Positions 59,879-64,000 of a stretch of DNA of 64,000 nucleotides are shown piece by piece. The stretch spans positions 1,262,530-1,326,529 of the forward strand of contig VZTJ01002478.1 in NCBI GenBank assembly GCA_013397795.1. The letters run 5' to 3'. Each line of letters opens with the position of its first letter. Within the stretch, counting starts at the first letter, position 1. A program made the position numbers and the translations under genes. Under the pieces are notes generated by a model that saw only the letters and a program-made list of their open reading frames with translations, was not told the DNA's origin and made no database searches. Source of the stretch: Orthonyx spaldingii. Its lineage: Eukaryota > Chordata > Aves > Passeriformes > Orthonychidae.

Positions 59879-61799
59879 CAGGGTTAAAAATAAGCCAAAG
59901 CAGAGAGCATCATCCCACAGCATAAACTGAACAGCACAGACACAGTGATATCATACCCCTAACTGCAATGCCACAACCAAACCCACCAAACTAATCAGCT
60001 TCTCATCTACAGCCAGTCAGTCCTAAGGACTAAATATACAAGGCTTATAAAATTAAATTGATCTTTACACACACAAGTTGCTGGGGCTCAGTGATACAAA
60101 ACAAAAAAAAAAGCCAAACAAAACATGATAAAAAACAAAATGAAAACCAGTTAATTGATGACTATGTGCCAATTCTTCCCCCAGGGAAAACAGAACACGT
60201 GGTCTGTAGCTGTCATGCTGACAGACAGAGCTTAAGACTTTGTTTTTTACCTCTAAAGTTTTTAGCTTTGTGGCAGACTGACCACATAAGGCAAATTTAA
60301 CTATGTGAGCACCTAGACTAGACCTGTTCAAAAAGTCAAAACACTAATAATAGGTAAATCCCTGCTCATCCCCCCCAGCCCATTTTCCAGCAGAAGTCAC
60401 ATAAATAAGGATGCCAGAGCTTAATTACGTGCACCACAAAAAGCTGAAAAAATGCAGCTTTTCTGTTCACCCATCCCAGAAAACCTGAGTATTTGTTATG
60501 GACCACTAAAAATGTCTTAGGCCTTTCAGGGTGAAGAGATGGTGGCAGGGTTCGTTTGTCATGCCATGTCCTAATCACAAGATCTAATACTGGCAATTGC
60601 AGGTGGCACTGTGAGGGACAAGAACACTGTCTGTTGCTCCAGCACAATCTGCCCTGCTTTAATAACCAGATGTGCTGGGGACGACAGCATAGGGAGAGCA
60701 AATTAGGTGGTCTGAAATGCAACAGTGAGAATAGTCACACAGTACCACACAAATAGTGGCATGAGGATTATTAACTGCAATACTCTTTGTATGCATGCCT
60801 TTCAAAAAAACCTCTTGGCCTGATTTCTAGCATCACAAATGCCAAATGTATGCAATTCTGAGCAGTGAAAGCATGACTTAAAATGCATCACTCAGATGCA
60901 TTAAAGATAAATATTCTAAATATGGGTCCCCAATTCTAAACAAAGCAGCTAAACAGTAACCGCATCCCTTTCTTCAAGTACATGAGAGTCTTATATGCAA
61001 TTTAAAAGGTGAAGAATAAGAGTAACATGATGGCAGCTCATTAAAGTGTCATGTTTTCACAGAACCTGCTTTATTGCAGGTAGACTATCTTGCTGTTAAT
61101 AAGTATAACTTCATAGGTAAATTGAGTAAACCTTTTAATTTACTAAGTTAAAATTCCATCATGGAGGAATATAAATTTCTAGACATGCATAAAATTTTTT
61201 CTTACTATTAAATAAGTCAATGCTATAGTAACATAATTATGCAGCTTAGAGTTAATGGTTCCCACAAAGCTGTCTTAATAAAGCCTTTTGGGATTCAGGA
61301 GAAAAAGGAGGAAATTCAGAAACTAAGAACAAGGCTGGAAGGCGACAACATGTTTCAACTGGCTCTAGTTACTCAATCACACTTAAGCTGTCTGAGACAG
61401 CAGGGTGAGTGCCATGCATTACAGAGGCACAAGGGAAAATTGTTACCCAATGCAATGAAATATTTCCAAATTTCAATCCCAGGAATCATTTTAAAACTGA
61501 AATTACAGGAATGGCTATCTAATGAACCAATTAAAGTTACAGCAATAATAAATAAAATTTAAACAGTATAAGGAAAGATAATAGAGGAATCAGTTAATAA
61601 GGTAAATCTGAGAGTAACTACAGGCATGTTAGAAATGCTGTAAAAAAAGTATGAAAAATGTATGAAAAACTTCATCCGTTGTTTGCAGATAAGAACTACT
61701 ATGGAAAAATGAACTGGGGAGGGTGTGGGTGTACAAGACCATAATACCAGAACCAGGTATTAGTCACCAACTTACACAATGATGGGGAAGCACATATAA

Positions 61800-62215
61800 A
61801 AAAAAAAAAAATCTGTCACACAAATATCTGCAGATGACAAAACTTAATGGAGTGGCAAATAATGGCCAGGACAGAGCAGTCATACAGAACAATATGGATC
61901 ACTCACTGAAGTGAACCCGTTCAAACAAAATGCATTTTAATACAGGCAACTCCAAAAGTAAAATATCTCAGAATAAGAAATGCAAATCTTGAAGCTGCCT
62001 TCAAGAAAGAGCTGACTGGAAAGCATGAGGAGTGCATAATGGATAAATAACTCATTGTGAGATTCCAGTACAATAGTGGTGGCAATGCAGAGCTTTTAGG
62101 GGTGGAGAAGCTTCATGAGATCACTGGCCTTGTTAAACAAGGGAAATAAGAAGGCAATCTTATCTCTGCATATGGTGCCAGCAATACCACTCTTCCATAC
62201 AGTCCTGACATATGC
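61800..62215 (+). mobile_element. Ancient CR1-type LINE relic
   Basis: Despite many substitutions, the order of motifs matches the 3' coding part of old sauropsid CR1 (L3-like). These include GATGACAAAACTTAATGGAG, GACAGAGCAGTCATACAGAA, ACAAAATGCATTTTAATACA, then GGATAAATAACTCATTGTGA and AACAAGGGAAATAAG...TTATCTCTGCATATGG. It is far more diverged than the other CR1 copies in the window, so it is an older insertion. The frame is broken and the edges are approximate. Confidence 0.65.
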
Positions 62216-63352
62216 ATCATGAAAACCCTGGGGAGAGCACAAGGAGACATCACACATAAATCTGAGTCTTGGCAAAATAAAATAAATTAAAAAAAAAAAA
62301 AGGCACAAGAGGGTGCCATGACAGTAGTGTCTGAATGCCCTCACAGAAAAAAACCCCCACATTGTAGTAAAGTGCTTCCAAACAGGGAAGGAGGGAAAAG
62401 AAAGTGGATGGGAATGGAATTATGGTAACTGACTATAGGAGTAGTTTCCAAAAGCTGTTGGCAAAATAGGAGCTATTGGAAGTACACGTAATGGATGCAG
62501 GTGATGGGAGTTTACACTAGATTACGGCACCATTCATTTAGTTGCACAGGAGACATCAAAGCTAAACCCTTATGACTCTGGTAAATGGCAGGCCAAAGGG
62601 TTTGGGTTTGTCTTCACCTTCCCTTCAACAATCCTGAAATATCCAAATTAAGTTGATAGAGACTGAAGTCAACAAAGATTACTCTACATGTTTCAGTTCT
62701 TTAAAGGGAGAGTGCAAGGCTGAGGCATTTCAAAAACATCCCTTGGTTTCCTCAGCAGAGATATGTTGTTCTATTACCTTCTATAGCAGGTGATCATTAA
62801 AACTAACTAAAACAAACCTCCTCACTCTCTATTGACATCACCGGAGCAAATACGCCCGCATGTTTATGTTTTCAAGGCATCCAGAGGCAAGTGTTTATGT
62901 TAAACAAAAAAATCAAACAAACAAAAATCTAAAAACAGTAAAACCTTGTCTGCGCCAGCGCTGACCGCACTCTGCCCTGAGCGCACATCGCCCTCAGTGA
63001 CCGACACTCCTTTTCCAGGTGTTTCACGCTCCGCCAGCTCGGGTGCGCTGGGAAGCACCTGGGCCTTACCCGGTGCACAGCCGGGAGCTGCAGCCGGGAC
63101 AGCAAACTGCTCCGTCCGTCCTGACTCGCCTCACAGCGAAGCTCGGACCGACGGGGAGGGACTGAAGTGCGCTCCCAGCCGCCAGCGAGCCGCTCCCTGC
63201 CCCAGCACGGCAGCAGGCACGGTGCCCGCGCCGGGACCGACACCGGCTCCCGCAGCCGCTTCACCCCTTCGCCCTCAGCGCGCCGCCCCTCAGCCCCCCA
63301 GAGCGAGCCGGGACCGTTCTCTCGCTCCTTCGGCATCGGCTGTCCCTTCCAC

Positions 63353-63406
63353 CGGGATATTGGGACATGGGGACACCGCGACACGATATCGGGATACCAG
63401 GACACG
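63353..63406 (+). repeat. Degenerate GGGACA-type minisatellite
   Basis: About six units of 8-10 bp related to GGGATATT, GGGACATG and GGGACACC lie in a row inside the CpG island. Similar GGGACA-based repeats are common in bird genomes as I recall them. Confidence 0.6.
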
Positions 63407-63494
63407 GCACTGCCCGCCGGCCGTGGCTCGCGCGCCCCCTGGCGGGCAGGGGAGGGGCGGCAGCGGCCGGCGCGGCGCCGTTGGCGGGGCCTTG

Positions 63495-63505
63495 GCCGCC
63501 ATTTT
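63495..63505 (-). promoter_or_regulatory. YY1-type motif with embedded ATG
   Basis: The minus strand reads AAAATGGCGGC, matching the AAnATGGCGGC YY1 consensus. In vertebrate promoters this motif is usually just downstream of the start site in transcript orientation and often covers the start codon. Here its ATG (63502) opens a 70-codon frame starting MAAKAPP and ending at 63290. Confidence 0.5.
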
Positions 63506-64000
63506 ATCGGCTCGGTGGGGCCCGCGGCGCCCCCGGGGTGCGGCTCATTGAGGCGGGGTTCCAGCAATATAAATAAGTAAATCGCTACATAAGATGCCGT
63601 GTCCCCTGGCAGCACTTCCTGCCAGCCCGCAGCATGGCGCCCGGCTGACCCGAGCGGGGCCGGTGCCGCCTGGTGCCCGCTCTCCGGCTTCCCCGAATGT
63701 GCCATTCCCGCGCGTTCTGCACGGCGGCAGGGGCTCCACACGGGCAGCACCACAGTGGGTGCTGCTGGTGGTGCTGCCTGGCGCTTGCCCAGCCCCTGCT
63801 CCTTCACACACCCTGAGGGCGAGTCCCGACCTGCGGCCCCAAAGCAGAGCCCTCTCCTTGGCAGGCCACCCCATGACGAGTAGTGGGCTCATACCACCTT
63901 GTTCCTTCTCAAAGGCAATCAAAGGGTGCCAGCTTGCCCGCTCATATATGCATTTGGTAAAATACATGATGGGGGGGGGGGGAGTTTAACTGCACGAAAT

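Larger units (their letters stand above)
58812..62940. other. Intergenic, AT-rich
   Basis: No coding exon or RNA gene is recognised between the TENM3 3' end and the CpG-rich block. The stretch contains an A-run (59401-59419), a palindromic and direct-repeat cluster (59825-59878), an ancient CR1 relic (about 61800-62215) and an A-run near 62288-62301. I looked for DCTD, the neighbour of TENM3 in mammals, and saw no trace. Confidence 0.7.
62945..63880. promoter_or_regulatory. CpG island, probable promoter of an unidentified transcript
   Basis: The G+C and CpG content rises abruptly at about 62945 and stays high for about 0.9 kb, unlike the rest of the window. It includes GGCGCCCCCGGGG-type sequence and many CGs. 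A TATA-like TATAAATA lies at 63568-63575. A YY1-type element (AAAATGGCGGC on the minus strand) lies at 63495-63505. Together they fit a minus-strand start near 63540, with the YY1 element just downstream. Long ORFs on both strands reflect base composition; none is a protein I recognise. Confidence 0.6.

Noticed and set aside
58812..62940. Possible exons of DCTD, the neighbour of TENM3 in mammals
   Set aside because: I looked for the conserved cytidine-deaminase motifs on the minus strand and found none, so it must lie beyond the window or elsewhere.
62929..63807. 292-codon minus-strand ORF and overlapping 131-201-codon plus-strand ORFs in the CpG-rich block
   Set aside because: All frames are open because stop codons are rare in GC-rich DNA. 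The translations are low-complexity Pro/Ala/Arg-rich and match no protein I know. I report the island and not the ORFs.
1..64000. CRISPR arrays, bacterial operons, tRNA or rRNA genes
   Set aside because: No regularly spaced repeats, Shine-Dalgarno-led gene strings, or tRNA/rRNA signatures were seen. The RHS and toxin-like motifs belong to a spliced vertebrate gene.

Overview
The window is vertebrate nuclear DNA, almost certainly from a bird. It carries CR1 LINE fragments of avian type, two LTR copies that resemble avian endogenous retroviruses, GT-AG introns, and the 3' two thirds of one large conserved gene. I recognise that gene as teneurin-3 (TENM3, ODZ3) because its translated exons match what I recall of vertebrate TENM3 more closely than TENM1, TENM2 or TENM4. 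The LTR and CR1 types suggest a neoavian species, possibly a songbird, but this was not tested.

Layout: positions 1-1101 are intron. Sixteen plus-strand coding exons follow between 1102 and 55934, including a 21-nt microexon at 15102-15122. All splice sites are GT-AG. The joined exons stay in frame for 1,917 codons plus a stop, which is the C-terminal ~71% of an approximately 2,700-residue protein. In order they encode the end of the EGF/Cys-rich region, the transthyretin-like domain, the FN-plug, the NHL beta-propeller, the YD/RHS shell with its RHS-associated core, the internal linker, the toxin-like C-terminal domains and the TCAP-3 peptide. A 3' UTR of about 2.8 kb follows, with several AATAAA signals; the last sits just before a (TG)n tract. 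The largest intron is 23039-39561 (16.5 kb).

Introns hold four young CR1 pieces (10908-11091, 25684-25911, 33812-34434 on the minus strand, 54247-54888), two LTRs (about 11165-12060 and 40860-41433), simple repeats and small inverted or tandem repeats. Downstream of the gene, 58812-62940 is AT-rich intergenic DNA with an ancient CR1 relic near 61800-62215. The window ends in a CpG-rich block (about 62945-63880) with a TATA-like motif and a YY1-type motif. This looks like the promoter of an unidentified transcript, most likely on the minus strand.

Teneurin-3 is a single-pass type II neuronal adhesion protein that binds other teneurins and latrophilins across synapses. All coding sequence here is extracellular. 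Apart from the CpG-island candidate, a possible short transcript from the last exon and one 213-codon intronic ORF, I found no evidence for another gene, and no wholly new system.
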